Positions 1 through 12,883 are shown, counted from the first letter of the stretch. The stretch is 52,178 nt of DNA from Xenorhabdus vietnamensis (GCF_002127535.1 NZ_MUBJ01000015.1:52980-105157), one strand, 5' to 3'. Notes: a model not told the origin generated them from the letters alone. Translations and numbers: made by a program.

Positions 1-1
1 T

Positions 2-166
<165 letters not shown>

Positions 167-190
167 TCTTTTTAATGTGTTCATTTTGGA

Positions 191-214
191 AGGGCATCGA
201 TAGATGCCCTTTTT
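191..214 (+). terminator. Rho-independent terminator after tufB
   Basis: An 8-bp perfect stem (AGGGCATC / GATGCCCT) with a 4-nt loop is followed by a T-run. It lies just behind the tuf stop codon, so tuf transcription should end here and secE-nusG should have its own promoter. Confidence 0.9.
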
Positions 215-255
215 ATACGTTGTTTTAGGGCATTGTTTGATACGTTGTCTTAAGA

Positions 256-352
256 AGAACCTATCTCATCAATATTTGCTCATAATTAGCCATTTAATGG
301 CAGATAAATTGCTATTTGATTGCTATTCTTAATTATTGGTGAGATAGGCTCT
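256..352. repeat. 97-bp element with 19-bp imperfect terminal inverted repeats (MITE-like)
   Basis: The ends at 256-274 and 334-352 are inverted copies of each other over 19 bp with two mismatches (AGAACCTATCTCATCAATA against the reverse complement AGAGCCTATCTCACCAATA). They enclose about 59 bp of AT-rich DNA without an ORF. Outside the ends the sequences CGTTGT and ACAACG also face each other. The architecture fits a small non-autonomous transposable element or a large imperfect cruciform just behind the tuf terminator. No target-site duplication is clear. Identity as a mobile element is an inference. Confidence 0.5.
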
Positions 353-527
353 GATACAACGGATGGACTTAAATATCATTAAGGTACAAAAGTCCTACTG
401 AATTATGGCGCCGAGTCAGATACAATTACAATTATCTTTGGGTTCGGTCTGATTTGTTTTGCTCTTGCGAGGCAAGCTGGCTATCTATTTACATCATAGT
501 TACTTACATATAGTTACAGGTTGGTTT

Positions 528-911
528 ATGAGTGCGAATAGCGATGCTCAAGAAAGCGGGCGTGGTCTTGATATAGCAAAATGGCTATTGGTAGCAGTGC
601 TGCTGGTGGTTGCTATTGTGGGTAATTACTATTACCGAGAGTATAACCTGCCTCTGCGCGCGATAGCCGTGGTTGCTATTGTTGCCCTTGCAGGAGCAGT
701 TGCATTGTGGACTGTCAAAGGTAAATCTGCATTAGCATTTGCCCGTGAAGCCCGCATTGAAATGCGTAAAGTCATTTGGCCAACTCGCCAGGAAACACTG
801 CATACAACTCTGATTGTTGCAGCTGTGACGGCTGTCATGTCTCTTATTTTGTGGGGACTTGATGGTATTCTGGTGCGTTTAGTTTCATTTATTACAGGCC
901 TGAGGTTTTAA
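528..911 (+). CDS. secE: Preprotein translocase subunit SecE
   Basis: SecE is the small essential subunit of the SecYEG channel in the inner membrane, clamping the two halves of SecY. The 127-aa product shows three hydrophobic segments (about residues 18-38, 45-62 and 93-124) and the conserved cytosolic amphipathic stretch [19 protein letters not shown] before the last membrane helix. The start is set at the ATG opening MSANSDAQ, which matches E. coli SecE. The frame is open 23 codons further upstream, but that extension is unlike SecE. The three-helix form is typical of enterobacteria. It is followed after 2 nt by nusG, so the two are cotranscribed as in E. coli. Confidence 0.97.
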   Translation: MSANSDAQESGRGLDIAKWLLVAVLLVVAIVGNYYYREYNLPLRAIAVVAIVALAGAVALWTVKGKSALAFAREARIEMRKVIWPTRQETLHTTLIVAAVTAVMSLILWGLDGILVRLVSFITGLRF

Positions 912-913
912 AA

Positions 914-1459
914 ATGTCTGAATCCCCAAAAAAGCGTTGGTATGTCATCCAGGCATTTTCTGGGTTTGAAAGTCGCGTCGCTCAATCTCTGCGTGAACAT
1001 ATTAAATTGCAAGAGATGGAAGATTTTTTTGGCGAAGTGATGGTGCCGACAGAAGAAGTTGTCGAGATCCGTAGTGGCCAGCGCCGTAAAAGCGAGCGTA
1101 AATTCTTCCCAGGCTATGTCTTGGTGCAGATGGCAATGAACGATGAAGCTTGGCATTTGGTTCGTAGTGTACCTCGTGTAATGGGTTTTATCGGTGGTAC
1201 TTCTGACCGTCCGGCACCAATCAGCGATAAAGAAGTTGATGCGATCATGAATCGCCTTCAACAGGTTGGTGATAAGCCACGGCCAAAAACTCTGTTCGAA
1301 CCAGGCGAAATGGTTCGAGTCAGCGATGGTCCGTTTGCAGACTTCAATGGTGTGGTGGAAGAAGTCGATTACGAGAAGAGCCGTTTAAAAGTATCGGTTT
1401 CTATCTTTGGTCGTGCGACACCAGTTGAGTTGGATTTCAGTCAGGTTGAGAAAGCCTGA
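914..1459 (+). CDS. nusG: Transcription termination/antitermination protein NusG
   Basis: NusG binds the RNA polymerase clamp, suppresses pausing, and links polymerase to Rho or to ribosomal protein S10. The 181-aa length equals E. coli NusG. The N-terminal NGN domain opens with [12 protein letters not shown], and contains [13 protein letters not shown] and FIGGT. The C-terminal KOW domain carries [16 protein letters not shown] and ends [11 protein letters not shown]. The ATG lies 2 nt after the secE stop codon, which suggests translational coupling. Nothing unusual is seen. Confidence 0.98.
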   Translation: MSESPKKRWYVIQAFSGFESRVAQSLREHIKLQEMEDFFGEVMVPTEEVVEIRSGQRRKSERKFFPGYVLVQMAMNDEAWHLVRSVPRVMGFIGGTSDRPAPISDKEVDAIMNRLQQVGDKPRPKTLFEPGEMVRVSDGPFADFNGVVEEVDYEKSRLKVSVSIFGRATPVELDFSQVEKA

Positions 1460-1492
1460 TCTGACGTTTGACGTTTAATTAAGCGGTTCAGC

Positions 1493-1521
1493 TTGCAAAG
1501 GGTGTGAAATTAGCATACAAT
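1493..1521 (+). promoter_or_regulatory. Sigma-70 promoter of the rplK-rplA (L11) operon
   Basis: TTGCAA at 1493-1498 and TACAAT at 1516-1521 are separated by 17 nt, close to consensus. The following TTCGCGCC is a GC-rich discriminator of the kind found at stringently controlled ribosomal protein promoters. The position corresponds to P-L11 of E. coli. Confidence 0.85.
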
Positions 1522-1597
1522 TTCGCGCCTTTTGTTTTTATCTAGTTGGATGATGCTTTCTAGATAATCTAGGTAATATTTTAGCGGCTTGGTCTTT

Positions 1598-1666
1598 TTG
1601 ACGGGGCCTAAATTGTCAGGGGAGCCTCATTTTGAGGCGATAATACCCACACAGAGGAAATAATAA
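1598..1666 (+). promoter_or_regulatory. L1-binding translational operator in the rplK leader
   Basis: In enterobacteria L1 represses its own operon by binding an rRNA-like structure just before rplK. Here the leader has a compact hairpin GCCTCA / TGAGGC at 1624-1638, flanked by ACGGGGCC and CAGGGGAG, resembling the E. coli L11 operon leader. The L11 ribosome binding site AGAGGAAA follows. Function is assigned by homology of position and sequence. Confidence 0.75.
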
Positions 1667-2800
<1,134 letters not shown>

Positions 2801-2830
2801 TCATTTAAGCTGAGAATAACGCTTTACCTT

Positions 2831-2859
2831 AGCGTCAGAGTTGTCTAAAATCTGACGCT
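2831..2859 (+). terminator. Stem-loop between rplA and rplJ (weak terminator or processing hairpin)
   Basis: A perfect 9-bp stem (AGCGTCAGA / TCTGACGCT) encloses an 11-nt loop about 30 nt behind rplA. It lacks a proper T-run (TCAAATTTG follows), so it may be a partial terminator or a stabilising or processing structure rather than a full stop. Confidence 0.5.
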
Positions 2860-2937
2860 TCAAATTTGCCTGATAGTATGTTTTATGACACATAACCTTT
2901 GAAAAATAAGGCAATATCGGCAAATAACAAATTTTCG

Positions 2938-3080
2938 GTTGGAGCTTGGCCTGATCCAAGCCCCGTCCAAGACCGCAGGCGTAAGTACGTAGAAATAAAT
3001 TACTTACTTAATATCCTGCGTAGACGGTGACAGAGCCAAATGAAATTCATTTTCTGGATTCTGCTCACCGTGTTTTAGCG
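2938..3080 (+). promoter_or_regulatory. L10 leader: L10(L12)4-binding autoregulatory RNA before rplJ
   Basis: The segment is closely similar to the rplJ leader of E. coli, where L10-L12 complex binds and represses translation of rplJL. Visible helices are GCTTGG / CCAAGC at 2944-2961, GCAGG paired with CCTGC around the AT-rich arm 2974-3019, and CGGTGA / TCACCG at 3025-3070. The AT-rich arm with GTAAGTA and TTACTTAC is the part that differs most from E. coli. About 70 nt later comes the rplJ ribosome binding site CAGGAGCAAG. The rplA-rplJ gap (2801-3151) holds no gene. I could not place the rplJ promoter with confidence. Confidence 0.85.
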
Positions 3081-3151
3081 CTCATGCACATTCCGTGCCT
3101 TGAGTGAAGTGAGTTCCGGGTTTTCCCGGTTAATCCAGGAGCAAGAAGCTA

Positions 3152-3649
3152 ATGGCACTAAATCTTCAAGACAAACAAGCGATTGTTGCTGAAGTCAGCG
3201 AAGTAGCCAAAGGTGCGCTGTCTGCGGTTGTTGCGGATTCTCGCGGCGTTACCGTAGATAAAATGACTGAACTGCGTAAAGCATGCCGTGAAGCTGGAGT
3301 TAGCGTACGTGTTGTACGTAATACCCTGTTACGTCGTGCTGTTGAAGGTACTGAGTATGAGTGCCTGAAAGAAGCGTTTGTTGGTCCAACCTTGATTGCT
3401 TTCTCTTTTGAACATCCGGGCGCAGCTGCTCGTCTGTTCAAAGATTTCGCGAAAGCGAACCCAGCATTCGAGATTAAAGCGGCAGCCTTTGAAGGTGAGT
3501 TTATCCCAGGATCAAATATTGATCGCCTGGCAACACTCCCAACTTACGAAGAAGCAATCGCACGCCTGATGGCAACCATGAAAGAAGCCTCTGCAGGCAA
3601 ATTGGTTCGCACTCTGGCTGCGCTACGCGATCAGAAAGAAGCAGCTTAA
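3152..3649 (+). CDS. rplJ: Large ribosomal subunit protein uL10
   Basis: L10 anchors L12 dimers to the 50S stalk and, together with L12, represses this operon through the leader upstream. The 165-aa length equals E. coli L10. Typical segments are [32 protein letters not shown] and the C-terminal L12-binding helix region [18 protein letters not shown]. The ATG follows a good CAGGAG site. The gene is 63 nt upstream of rplL. Confidence 0.99.
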   Translation: MALNLQDKQAIVAEVSEVAKGALSAVVADSRGVTVDKMTELRKACREAGVSVRVVRNTLLRRAVEGTEYECLKEAFVGPTLIAFSFEHPGAAARLFKDFAKANPAFEIKAAAFEGEFIPGSNIDRLATLPTYEEAIARLMATMKEASAGKLVRTLAALRDQKEAA

Positions 3650-3712
3650 TTGTCTATTTCCTTCGTTGCTTTTTAACGTATAAACTTTTTCTGAATTTTA
3701 GGAACACTTGTT

Positions 3713-4078
3713 ATGTCTATCACTAAAGAACAAATTCTGGATGCAGTTGCAGAAATGTCTGTAATGGACGTTGTTGAACTGATCAGCATGATGGAAGAAA
3801 AATTCGGCGTTTCTGCTGCTGCAGCTGTAGCTGTAGTTGGTGGTGCTGCTGAAGCTGTTGAAGAACAAACTGAATTCGACGTCATCCTGACTGGCGTTGG
3901 CGCTAACAAAGTTGCTGTAATCAAAGCAGTACGTGGCGCAACTGGCCTGGGTCTGAAAGAAGCTAAAGATCTGGTTGAAAGCGCACCAGCAGCTCTGAAA
4001 GAAGGCATCAGCAAAGACGACGCTGAAGCTCTGAAAAAATCTCTGGAAGAAGCTGGTGCTTCTGTTGAGATCAAGTAA
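3713..4078 (+). CDS. rplL: Large ribosomal subunit protein bL12 (L7/L12)
   Basis: L7/L12 forms the flexible stalk dimers that recruit translational GTPases. The 121-aa product has an N-terminal dimerisation helix ([24 protein letters not shown]), an Ala/Val-rich hinge near residues 38-52, and the C-terminal domain with [20 protein letters not shown]. The N-terminal MSITKEQ allows the usual Ser2 acetylation (L7 form). A strong AGGAACACTTGTT upstream segment precedes the ATG. The rplL-rpoB attenuator follows 40 nt downstream. Confidence 0.99.
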   Translation: MSITKEQILDAVAEMSVMDVVELISMMEEKFGVSAAAAVAVVGGAAEAVEEQTEFDVILTGVGANKVAVIKAVRGATGLGLKEAKDLVESAPAALKEGISKDDAEALKKSLEEAGASVEIK

Positions 4079-4118
4079 GATCTGTTTGAAGTTCGCAGCC
4101 TGATTTTTTAAGGCTGGC

Positions 4119-4148
4119 GGCTGGCGATTTTTAATCGCCAGCCTTTTT
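4119..4148 (+). terminator. rplL-rpoB transcription attenuator
   Basis: A perfect 10-bp stem (GGCTGGCGAT / ATCGCCAGCC, loop of 5 nt) is followed by five Ts. It matches the position of the known E. coli attenuator that lets only a minority of polymerases through from the ribosomal protein genes to rpoBC. Confidence 0.9.
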
Positions 4149-4204
4149 GCGCTGTAAGGGTATTGTCTAACAGTCATATTACCTGACAGGCATTATGTTG
4201 GGAG

Positions 4205-4235
4205 TTAGTAGCGTTTCACACTGTTTGGCTACTAA
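4205..4235 (+). other. Hairpin in the rplL-rpoB spacer, possible RNase processing site
   Basis: An 8-bp stem (TTAGTAGC / GCTACTAA) with a 15-nt loop lies between the attenuator and rpoB. In E. coli RNase III cuts the transcript in this spacer, so this is a candidate for the equivalent site. The rest of the 4079-4459 spacer holds no gene and no promoter I can defend. Confidence 0.4.
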
Positions 4236-4459
4236 TGAACCCAGAATACTTCTTCCTATTGACGCCTTAATATACTGTGTTCTCAGCTACTATCCACTCG
4301 GGTAGCTCGGTAGTAAGGTAACGCAATGAAATGATTTAAGAGTAATAGTAATGAGTATTACGGAAAATATTCTATTTTCTGTCCGAAAAAATAGTGTTGT
4401 AGAGTGCTGTCCTTAAGGGCGGACAGAGTGGGTCACTTATCAGCGAGCTGAGGAACCCT

Positions 4460-7400
4460 ATGGTTTACTCCTATACCGAGAAAAAACGTATTCGTAAGGA
4501 TTTTGGTAAACGTCCACAAGTTTTGGATGTTCCATACCTTCTTTCTATCCAACTTGACTCGTTCCAGAAGTTTACCGAGCAAGATCCTGAAGGCCAGAAT
4601 GGACTGGAAGCGGCCTTCCGTTCAGTGTTTCCAATTCAGAGCTACAACGGCAATTCTGAGCTGCAATATGTAAGCTACCGTCTTGGCGAACCTGTTTTTG
4701 ATGTTAAAGAGTGTCAGATTCGTGGAGTAACATACTCCGCACCGCTGCGCGTTAAGCTGCGTCTGGTGATCTATGAGCGCGAAGCGCCAGAAGGCACGGT
4801 CAAAGACATCAAAGAACAAGAAGTCTACATGGGTGAGATTCCACTCATGACCGATAACGGGACTTTTGTTATCAATGGTACTGAGCGCGTTATCGTATCT
4901 CAGTTGCATCGTAGCCCAGGCGTTTTCTTTGACAGCGATAAGGGTAAAACCCATTCATCCGGTAAGGTACTGTATAATGCACGTATCATCCCTTACCGTG
5001 GTTCATGGTTAGATTTCGAGTTTGATCCAAAAGATAACCTGTTTGTGCGTATCGACCGCCGCCGTAAGCTGCCGGCTTCGATTATTTTGCGCGCGATGGA
5101 TTATTCCACCGAAGACATTCTGAATCTGTTCTTTAACAAAACAGTATTCGAAATTCGCGATAATAAATTGCAGATGGCTTTGGTTCCAGAACGTCTGCGT
5201 GGCGAGACTGCTTCATTTGATATCGAAGCAAACGGTAAGATCTATGTTGAGAAAAGCCGCCGTATTACCGCTCGTCATATCCGCCAGTTAGAAAAAGATC
5301 AGGTAGACCGTATTGAGGTACCTGTTGAATATATCGCGGGTAAAGTTGCAGCAAAAGATTATATCGACCAGAACACAGGTGAAATCATCTGTGCTGCTAA
5401 CATGGAGCTCTCTTTGGATCTGCTGGCACGTTTGAGTCAGTCTGGTCACAAATCTATCGAGACCCTGTTTACCAATGATCTGGACCACGGTGCTTACATT
5501 TCTGAAACTCTGCGTGTTGACTCGACCAAAGATCGCTCGAACGCATTGGTTGAAATCTATCGCATGATGCGCCCGGGTGAACCACCAACACGTGAAGCGG
5601 CAGAAAACCTGTTTGAGAATCTGTTCTTCTCTGAAGACCGTTATGATTTGTCTGCGGTTGGCCGCATGAAGTTCAACCGTTCGCTAGATCGTGAAGAGAT
5701 TGAAGGTTCCGGTATCCTGAGCAAAGAAGACATCATTGATGTAATGAAGAAGCTCATCGATATCCGTAACGGTAAAGGTGAAATCGATGATATCGATCAC
5801 CTCGGCAACCGTCGTATCCGTTCCGTTGGTGAAATGGCTGAAAACCAATTCCGCGTCGGTTTGGTTCGTGTAGAACGTGCAGTGAAAGAACGTTTGTCTT
5901 TGGGCGATCTGGATACTCTGATGCCTCAGGACATGATTAACGCTAAGCCAATTTCTGCGGCGGTGAAAGAGTTCTTTGGTTCCAGCCAGCTGTCCCAGTT
6001 CATGGATCAAAATAACCCACTGTCTGAAATTACCCATAAACGCCGTATTTCTGCGTTGGGTCCAGGTGGTCTGACCCGTGAGCGTGCTGGCTTTGAAGTT
6101 CGAGACGTACACCCAACTCATTATGGTCGTGTATGTCCAATCGAAACGCCTGAAGGTCCAAACATCGGTCTGATTAACTCATTGTCCGTTTATGCGCGCA
6201 CTAATGAGTATGGTTTCCTTGAAACGCCTTATCGCTTGGTTCGTGATGGTGTAGTGACTGATGAAATTCACTACCTGTCGGCGATCGAAGAAGGTAACTA
6301 CGTTATTGCACAGGCAAACACCGTATTGGATGAAGAAGGCCACTTCGTTGAAGAATTGGTAACTTGCCGTCATTACGATGAATCCAGCTTGTTCAACCGT
6401 GATCAGGTTCAGTACATGGACGTTTCGACACAACAGATCGTGTCCGTCGGTGCTTCTCTGATCCCATTCCTTGAACACGATGACGCCAACCGTGCATTGA
6501 TGGGTGCAAACATGCAACGTCAGGCGGTTCCAACTCTGCGTGCTGATAAGCCGCTGGTCGGAACAGGCATGGAACGTGCGGTAGCGGTTGACTCCGGTGT
6601 AACCTCTGTTGCTAAACGTGGCGGTATGGTTCAGTACGTTGACGCATCCCGTATCGTAATCAAGGTTAACGAAGATGAAATGTGCGCTGGTGAAGCGGGT
6701 ATTGACATCTATAGCCTGACCAAATATACCCGTTCAAACCAAAACACCTGCATCAACCAGATGCCATGTGTTTCTCTGGGCGAACAGGTAGAACGTGGTG
6801 ACGTACTGGCTGACGGCCCATCCACCGATTTGGGTGAGTTGGCATTGGGTCAGAACATGCGCGTGGCGTTCATGCCATGGAATGGTTATAACTTCGAGGA
6901 CTCCATCCTCGTATCTGAACGTGTTGTTCAGGAAGACCGTTTCACCACCATTCACATTCAAGAGCTGGCTTGTGTGTCTCGTGACACCAAACTGGGGCCT
7001 GAAGAGATTACTGCTGATATCCCTAATGTGGGTGAAGCTGCGCTGTCTAAACTGGACGAATCCGGTATCGTTTATATCGGTGCGGAAGTGAAAGGTGGCG
7101 ATATTCTGGTTGGTAAAGTGACACCGAAAGGTGAAACTCAGCTGACGCCAGAAGAAAAACTGTTGCGTGCAATCTTCGGTGAGAAAGCGTCTGATGTGAA
7201 AGATTCCTCACTGCGCGTACCAAACGGTGTTTCTGGTACTGTTATCGACGTACAAGTCTTTACTCGTGATGGTGTAGAGAAAGACAAACGTGCGTTAGAA
7301 ATCGAAGAGATGCAGTTACGTGAGGCTAAGAAAGACCTGACAGAAGAACTGCGAATTTTCGAAGCTGGCCTGTTTGCTCGTATCCACTCTGTACTGGTTG

Positions 7401-8488
7401 CCGGTGGTGTTGAAGCAGAAAAACTCGCTAAACTTCCTCGTGAGCGTTGGTTGGAACTGGGTCTGGCTGATGAAGAAAAACAGAATCAGCTGGAACAGCT
7501 TGCTGAACAGTATGACGAACTGAAAGCTGAGTTCGAGAAAAAACTGGATGCTAAGCGCCGTAAGATTACACAAGGTGACGATCTGGCACCTGGCGTGCTG
7601 AAAATTGTCAAAGTGTATCTGGCTGTGAAACGTCAGATCCAGCCTGGTGACAAAATGGCAGGTCGTCACGGTAACAAGGGTGTTATCTCCAAGATCAACC
7701 CGATCGAAGACATGCCTTACGATGAAAACGGTACACCTGTGGATATCGTACTGAACCCGCTGGGCGTACCATCACGTATGAACATCGGTCAGATTCTGGA
7801 AACTCACTTGGGTATGGCGGCGAAAGGCATTGGTGACAAGATCAATGCAATGCTGAAACAGCAGCAAGAAGTTGCCAAACTGCGTGAATTTATCCAGAAA
7901 GCTTATGACCTGGGTGATGATACCCGTCAGAAAGTTGACTTGAACACCTTCAGCGACGAAGAAGTAATGCGTCTGGCAGAAAACCTGAGAAAAGGTATGC
8001 CAATCGCAACACCAGTCTTTGACGGTGCAAAAGAAACGGAAATCAAAGAGCTGTTGAAATTGGGTGGTTTGCCGACTTCCGGTCAGATCACTTTGTTCGA
8101 TGGTCGTACAGGTGAACAATTCGAACGTCAAGTAACCGTTGGTTACATGTACATGCTGAAATTGAACCACTTGGTTGATGACAAGATGCACGCCCGTTCT
8201 ACCGGCTCTTATAGCCTGGTTACTCAGCAGCCGCTGGGTGGTAAGGCACAGTTCGGTGGACAGCGCTTCGGTGAGATGGAAGTGTGGGCATTGGAAGCGT
8301 ATGGTGCGGCGTATACCTTGCAAGAAATGCTCACAGTTAAATCCGACGATGTTAACGGTAGAACCAAGATGTATAAAAACATCGTGGATGGTAACCACCA
8401 GATGGAACCAGGCATGCCGGAATCTTTCAACGTATTGCTGAAAGAAATCCGTTCGTTGGGTATCAACATCGAGCTGGAAGACGAATAA
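4460..8488 (+). CDS. rpoB: DNA-directed RNA polymerase subunit beta
   Basis: RpoB forms one half of the polymerase active-site cleft. The 1342-aa length equals E. coli RpoB, starting [19 protein letters not shown] and ending [11 protein letters not shown]. The rifampicin-binding cluster reads [20 protein letters not shown] then [20 protein letters not shown], identical to the sensitive E. coli wild type at the classical resistance positions. Other landmarks are [20 protein letters not shown], the [12 protein letters not shown] motif that contacts the active centre, and the C-terminal clamp-connecting region [20 protein letters not shown]. Expression should depend on read-through of the attenuator upstream. 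No truncation or frameshift is seen. Confidence 0.99.
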   Translation: MVYSYTEKKRIRKDFGKRPQVLDVPYLLSIQLDSFQKFTEQDPEGQNGLEAAFRSVFPIQSYNGNSELQYVSYRLGEPVFDVKECQIRGVTYSAPLRVKLRLVIYEREAPEGTVKDIKEQEVYMGEIPLMTDNGTFVINGTERVIVSQLHRSPGVFFDSDKGKTHSSGKVLYNARIIPYRGSWLDFEFDPKDNLFVRIDRRRKLPASIILRAMDYSTEDILNLFFNKTVFEIRDNKLQMALVPERLRGETASFDIEANGKIYVEKSRRITARHIRQLEKDQVDRIEVPVEYIAGKVAAKDYIDQNTGEIICAANMELSLDLLARLSQSGHKSIETLFTNDLDHGAYISETLRVDSTKDRSNALVEIYRMMRPGEPPTREAAENLFENLFFSEDRYDLSAVGRMKFNRSLDREEIEGSGILSKEDIIDVMKKLIDIRNGKGEIDDIDHLGNRRIRSVGEMAENQFRVGLVRVERAVKERLSLGDLDTLMPQDMINAKPISAAVKEFFGSSQLSQFMDQNNPLSEITHKRRISALGPGGLTRERAGFEVRDVHPTHYGRVCPIETPEGPNIGLINSLSVYARTNEYGFLETPYRLVRDGVVTDEIHYLSAIEEGNYVIAQANTVLDEEGHFVEELVTCRHYDESSLFNRDQVQYMDVSTQQIVSVGASLIPFLEHDDANRALMGANMQRQAVPTLRADKPLVGTGMERAVAVDSGVTSVAKRGGMVQYVDASRIVIKVNEDEMCAGEAGIDIYSLTKYTRSNQNTCINQMPCVSLGEQVERGDVLADGPSTDLGELALGQNMRVAFMPWNGYNFEDSILVSERVVQEDRFTTIHIQELACVSRDTKLGPEEITADIPNVGEAALSKLDESGIVYIGAEVKGGDILVGKVTPKGETQLTPEEKLLRAIFGEKASDVKDSSLRVPNGVSGTVIDVQVFTRDGVEKDKRALEIEEMQLREAKKDLTEELRIFEAGLFARIHSVLVAGGVEAEKLAKLPRERWLELGLADEEKQNQLEQLAEQYDELKAEFEKKLDAKRRKITQGDDLAPGVLKIVKVYLAVKRQIQPGDKMAGRHGNKGVISKINPIEDMPYDENGTPVDIVLNPLGVPSRMNIGQILETHLGMAAKGIGDKINAMLKQQQEVAKLREFIQKAYDLGDDTRQKVDLNTFSDEEVMRLAENLRKGMPIATPVFDGAKETEIKELLKLGGLPTSGQITLFDGRTGEQFERQVTVGYMYMLKLNHLVDDKMHARSTGSYSLVTQQPLGGKAQFGGQRFGEMEVWALEAYGAAYTLQEMLTVKSDDVNGRTKMYKNIVDGNHQMEPGMPESFNVLLKEIRSLGINIELEDE

Positions 8489-8618
8489 ATTGTTTTCCCG
8501 CTGGTACTGTCCGGCATGAAAATGCCGGGCGGTTTACCAGCCAGTGGTTATACTGGTTATAGAGGGGAGTGGCACGGGCCACTCACCTAACAGGTCTAAC
8601 TCCGACAGGAGCCATTTC

Positions 8619-11600
8619 GTGAAAGACTTATTAAAGTTTCTGAAAGCGCAAACTAAGACCGAAGAGTTTGATGCGATCAAAATTGCTCTGGCCTCTCCAG
8701 ATATGATCCGTTCGTGGTCATTCGGGGAAGTAAAAAAGCCAGAAACTATTAACTACCGTACGTTCAAGCCTGAGCGTGACGGCCTTTTCTGTGCGCGTAT
8801 TTTCGGGCCAGTAAAAGATTACGAATGTTTGTGTGGTAAATACAAGCGTTTAAAACACCGTGGTGTGATTTGTGAGAAGTGTGGCGTTGAAGTAACCCAA
8901 ACCAAAGTTCGTCGTGAACGTATGGGCCACATCGAGCTGGCATCCCCAACCGCTCACATTTGGTTCCTGAAATCTCTGCCATCCCGCATCGGTTTGTTGC
9001 TGGATATGCCTCTGCGCGATATTGAACGTGTACTGTACTTCGAATCTTATGTAGTTATCGAAGGCGGTATGACTAACCTTGAGCGTGGACAAATCCTGAA
9101 TGAAGAAGACTATCTGAATTCATTGGAAGAGTTCGGTGATGAATTTGACGCAAAAATGGGTGCAGAAGCGATCCAGGCTTTGCTGAAAAACATCGAATTG
9201 GAAAACGAATGTGAAACCTTGCGTGAAGAGCTGAACGAAACTAACTCTGAAACCAAGCGCAAGAAGCTGACCAAGCGTATTAAACTGCTGGAAGCCTTCA
9301 TTCAGTCTGGTAACAAGCCAGAGTGGATGGTTCTGACCGTTCTGCCAGTTCTGCCACCGGATTTGCGCCCACTGGTTCCGCTTGATGGTGGTCGTTTCGC
9401 AACATCAGACCTGAATGATCTGTATCGTCGTGTTATTAACCGTAACAATCGTCTGAAACGTCTGCTGGATCTGGCTGCGCCGGATATCATCGTACGTAAT
9501 GAAAAACGTATGTTGCAGGAAGCGGTTGATGCACTGTTGGACAACGGCCGTCGCGGTCGTGCGATTACCGGTTCCAATAAGCGCCCTCTGAAATCCTTGG
9601 CAGATATGATCAAGGGTAAACAGGGTCGCTTCCGTCAGAACCTGCTGGGTAAACGTGTTGATTACTCAGGCCGTTCTGTAATTACCGTAGGTCCATACCT
9701 GCGCCTGCATCAGTGTGGTCTTCCTAAGAAGATGGCACTGGAGCTATTCAAACCATTCATTTACGGCAAGTTGGAACTGCGTGGTCTGGCGACGACCATC
9801 AAAGCAGCCAAGAAAATGGTTGAGCGTGAAGAAGCCGTTGTATGGGATATTTTGGATGAAGTCATCCGTGAGCACCCAGTTCTGCTGAACCGTGCACCAA
9901 CTCTTCACCGTTTGGGTATTCAGGCATTTGAACCGGTACTGATCGAAGGTAAAGCTATCCAGTTGCACCCATTAGTGTGTGCGGCTTATAACGCCGACTT
10001 CGATGGTGACCAGATGGCTGTTCACGTACCGTTGACACTGGAAGCCCAGTTGGAAGCGCGTGCGTTGATGATGTCTACCAACAACATCCTGTCTCCAGCG
10101 AGTGGTGAACCAATCATCGTTCCATCTCAGGACGTTGTATTGGGTCTGTACTACATGACTCGTGACTGTGTTAACGCGAAAGGCGAAGGCATGGTTCTGA
10201 GCGGTCCTAAAGAAGCAGAGCGTGTTTACCGCGCAGGTCTGGCTTCTTTGCACGCTCGTGTCAAAGTTCGTATCACTGAAGAAGTGAAAGACGGTGAAGG
10301 CAATGTTACTGTCAATACAGGTCTGGTTGATACGACTATCGGTCGTGCCATCCTGTGGATGATTATACCGAAAGGTCTGCCATATTCACTGATAAACCAG
10401 GCGCTGGGTAAAAAAGCAATTTCCAGAATGCTGAACACCTGTTACCGCATACTGGGCCTGAAACCAACCGTTATCTTAGCTGACCAGACCATGTACACCG
10501 GTTTTGCTTACGCTGCCCGTTCCGGGGTTTCCGTAGGTATTGACGACATGGTAATTCCTGAGAAGAAAGAAGGCATCATCGCAGAAGCAGAAGCAGAAGT
10601 GGCCGAAATTCAGGAACAATTCCAGTCAGGTCTGGTAACTGCTGGTGAACGCTATAACAAAGTTATCGATATCTGGGCTGCGGCGAACGAACGTGTTGCT
10701 AAGGCGATGATGGAAAACCTGTCTACCGAAACTGTTATTAACCGTAACGGCGAAGAAGAGCAGCAGGTTTCTTTCAATAACATCTTTATGATGGCTGACT
10801 CAGGTGCGCGTGGTTCTGCTGCTCAGATCCGTCAGTTGGCGGGTATGCGTGGTCTGATGGCAACGCCAGATGGTTCCATCATCGAAACCCCAATTACCGC
10901 GAACTTCCGCGAAGGTCTGAACGTACTCCAGTACTTCATCTCAACCCACGGTGCTCGTAAAGGTCTTGCAGATACCGCATTGAAAACCGCGAACTCAGGT
11001 TACCTGACTCGTCGTCTGGTTGACGTTGCCCAAGACTTGGTAGTAACAGAAGATGACTGTGGTACTCACGACGGTATCCTGATGACTCCGGTTATCGAAG
11101 GTGGTGACGTTAAAGAACCACTGCGTGAACGCGTATTGGGTCGTGTGACGGCTGAAGACGTTCTGAAACCAAGCACAGCAGACATTCTAGTTTCACGTAA
11201 TACTCTGCTGAACGAAAAATGGTGTGATCTGTTAGAAGAAAACTCCGTTGACAGCGTGAAAGTACGTTCCGTAGTAAGCTGTGAAACTGACTTCGGTGTT
11301 TGTGCTAAGTGTTACGGACGTGACCTTGCTCGTGGTCACCTGATCAACAAAGGTGAAGCTGTTGGTGTTATCGCAGCACAATCAATCGGTGAGCCAGGTA
11401 CACAGCTGACGATGCGTACGTTCCACATCGGTGGTGCGGCATCTCGTGCGGCAGCAGAATCCAGTATTCAGGTACGTAACAAAGGTCATCTGAAACTGAG
11501 CAACGCGAAATTCGTGACGAATTCAGCAGGCAAACTGGTTATTACTTCTCGTAACACCGAATTGCGCCTGATCGATGACTTCGGTCGTACCAAAGAGAGC

Positions 11601-12842
11601 TATAAAGTACCTTACGGCTCGGTATTGACTAAAGGTGATGGTGAGAACGTAACTGGCGGTGAAACTGTTGCTAACTGGGATCCACATACCATGCCAGTCG
11701 TGAGTGAGGTCTCCGGTATTATCCAGTTCTCTGACATGGTTGATGGTCAAACCATTATCCGTCAGACGGATGAATTGACCGGCCTGTCTTCACTGGTAGT
11801 TCTGGATAGCGCAGAGCGTACTGGTAGCGGTAAAGACCTGCGTCCAGCACTGAAAATCGTAGATGCTCAAGGTAACGATGTTCTGATCCCAGGTACTGAT
11901 ATGCCTGCCCAGTACTTCCTGCCGGGTAAAGCGATTGTTCAGCTGGAAGATGGTATATCCATCTCTGCTGGTGATACATTGGCGCGTATTCCTCAGGAAT
12001 CTGGCGGTACTAAAGATATCACCGGTGGTCTGCCACGTGTTGCGGACCTGTTCGAAGCTCGTCGTCCGAAAGAGCCTGCTATCTTGGCAGAAATCAGCGG
12101 TATTGTTTCCTTCGGTAAAGAGACCAAAGGTAAGCGCCGTTTGGTGATCAGCCCATTGGATGGCGGTGATGCTTACGAAGAGATGATCCCTAAATGGCGT
12201 CAGCTCAACGTGTTCGAAGGTGAGGTTGTTGAACGTGGTGATGTGATCTCCGATGGTCCAGAATCTCCACATGACATTCTGCGTCTGCGTGGTGTTCACG
12301 CGGTTGCTCGTTACATCACTAACGAAGTACAGGAAGTTTACCGTCTGCAAGGCGTTAAGATTAACGATAAACACATTGAAGTTATCGTTCGTCAGATGCT
12401 GCGTAAAGCAACTATCTCGAGTGCGGGTAGTTCTGAATTCCTTGAAGGTGAGCAGGTTGAATACGCACGTGTTAAAGTTGCGAACCGTAAACTGGAGCAG
12501 GATGGTAAAGTAGCAGCTATCTTCCATCGTGATCTGTTGGGTATCACCAAGGCATCATTGGCAACAGAATCCTTTATCTCTGCGGCGTCTTTCCAGGAAA
12601 CAACCCGCGTACTGACTGAGGCAGCTGTTGCAGGTAAACGTGATGAACTGCGTGGCCTGAAAGAAAACGTCATCGTTGGTCGTCTGATCCCTGCGGGTAC
12701 AGGTTATGCTTACCATCAGGCTCGCATCCGTCGTCGTCACGAAAGCGACGTGGTTGAAGCACCACAAGTTAGTGTTGATGAAGCCACTGCAAACCTTGCT
12801 GAATTGTTGAATGCAGGTTTTGGTAGCAGTAATAACGAATAA
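8619..12842 (+). CDS. rpoC: DNA-directed RNA polymerase subunit beta'
   Basis: RpoC carries the catalytic magnesium site of RNA polymerase. The GTG at 8619, 7 nt behind an AGGAG site, gives 1407 aa, the same as E. coli, beginning [20 protein letters not shown]. The frame is open further upstream, but that extension has no counterpart in the family. Landmarks in order are the N-terminal zinc site [20 protein letters not shown], the catalytic NADFDGDQM, the trigger-loop region [20 protein letters not shown], the second zinc site (C-x8-C-x2-C around [11 protein letters not shown]) and [16 protein letters not shown]. The gene is 130 nt behind rpoB in the same operon. The C-terminus [13 protein letters not shown] differs from E. 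coli, as is usual in this variable tail. Confidence 0.99.
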   Translation: MKDLLKFLKAQTKTEEFDAIKIALASPDMIRSWSFGEVKKPETINYRTFKPERDGLFCARIFGPVKDYECLCGKYKRLKHRGVICEKCGVEVTQTKVRRERMGHIELASPTAHIWFLKSLPSRIGLLLDMPLRDIERVLYFESYVVIEGGMTNLERGQILNEEDYLNSLEEFGDEFDAKMGAEAIQALLKNIELENECETLREELNETNSETKRKKLTKRIKLLEAFIQSGNKPEWMVLTVLPVLPPDLRPLVPLDGGRFATSDLNDLYRRVINRNNRLKRLLDLAAPDIIVRNEKRMLQEAVDALLDNGRRGRAITGSNKRPLKSLADMIKGKQGRFRQNLLGKRVDYSGRSVITVGPYLRLHQCGLPKKMALELFKPFIYGKLELRGLATTIKAAKKMVEREEAVVWDILDEVIREHPVLLNRAPTLHRLGIQAFEPVLIEGKAIQLHPLVCAAYNADFDGDQMAVHVPLTLEAQLEARALMMSTNNILSPASGEPIIVPSQDVVLGLYYMTRDCVNAKGEGMVLSGPKEAERVYRAGLASLHARVKVRITEEVKDGEGNVTVNTGLVDTTIGRAILWMIIPKGLPYSLINQALGKKAISRMLNTCYRILGLKPTVILADQTMYTGFAYAARSGVSVGIDDMVIPEKKEGIIAEAEAEVAEIQEQFQSGLVTAGERYNKVIDIWAAANERVAKAMMENLSTETVINRNGEEEQQVSFNNIFMMADSGARGSAAQIRQLAGMRGLMATPDGSIIETPITANFREGLNVLQYFISTHGARKGLADTALKTANSGYLTRRLVDVAQDLVVTEDDCGTHDGILMTPVIEGGDVKEPLRERVLGRVTAEDVLKPSTADILVSRNTLLNEKWCDLLEENSVDSVKVRSVVSCETDFGVCAKCYGRDLARGHLINKGEAVGVIAAQSIGEPGTQLTMRTFHIGGAASRAAAESSIQVRNKGHLKLSNAKFVTNSAGKLVITSRNTELRLIDDFGRTKESYKVPYGSVLTKGDGENVTGGETVANWDPHTMPVVSEVSGIIQFSDMVDGQTIIRQTDELTGLSSLVVLDSAERTGSGKDLRPALKIVDAQGNDVLIPGTDMPAQYFLPGKAIVQLEDGISISAGDTLARIPQESGGTKDITGGLPRVADLFEARRPKEPAILAEISGIVSFGKETKGKRRLVISPLDGGDAYEEMIPKWRQLNVFEGEVVERGDVISDGPESPHDILRLRGVHAVARYITNEVQEVYRLQGVKINDKHIEVIVRQMLRKATISSAGSSEFLEGEQVEYARVKVANRKLEQDGKVAAIFHRDLLGITKASLATESFISAASFQETTRVLTEAAVAGKRDELRGLKENVIVGRLIPAGTGYAYHQARIRRRHESDVVEAPQVSVDEATANLAELLNAGFGSSNNE

Positions 12843-12883
12843 TATCGTAGTAAGTAGCATACTTTATACGTATAGTTAATCGT

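Larger units (their letters stand above)
167..527. other. tufB-secE intergenic region
   Basis: This 361-nt stretch holds no convincing gene. It contains the tuf terminator, a 97-bp inverted-repeat element and about 175 nt of secE upstream DNA. No tRNA gene is present. A weak -10-like TACAAT lies at 421-426, but the hexamer 17 nt upstream matches the -35 consensus poorly, so the secE promoter is not assigned. Confidence 0.6.

Noticed and set aside
459-527. Extended N-terminus of SecE (23 extra codons)
   Set aside because: The family begins at MSAN. The upstream residues are not conserved.
4259-4276. Possible rpoB promoter (TTGACG ... TATACT)
   Set aside because: The two hexamers are separated by only 6 nt, which is incompatible with sigma-70 promoter geometry.
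7772-8398. 208-codon open frame antisense to rpoB
   Set aside because: Same reason as for rpoC: the strong codon bias of the sense gene leaves few stops on the opposite strand.
11790-12527. 245-codon open frame antisense to rpoC
   Set aside because: It is a shadow of the conserved, codon-biased rpoC sequence. The translated product has no recognisable fold, and similar antisense frames occur all along rpoB and rpoC.
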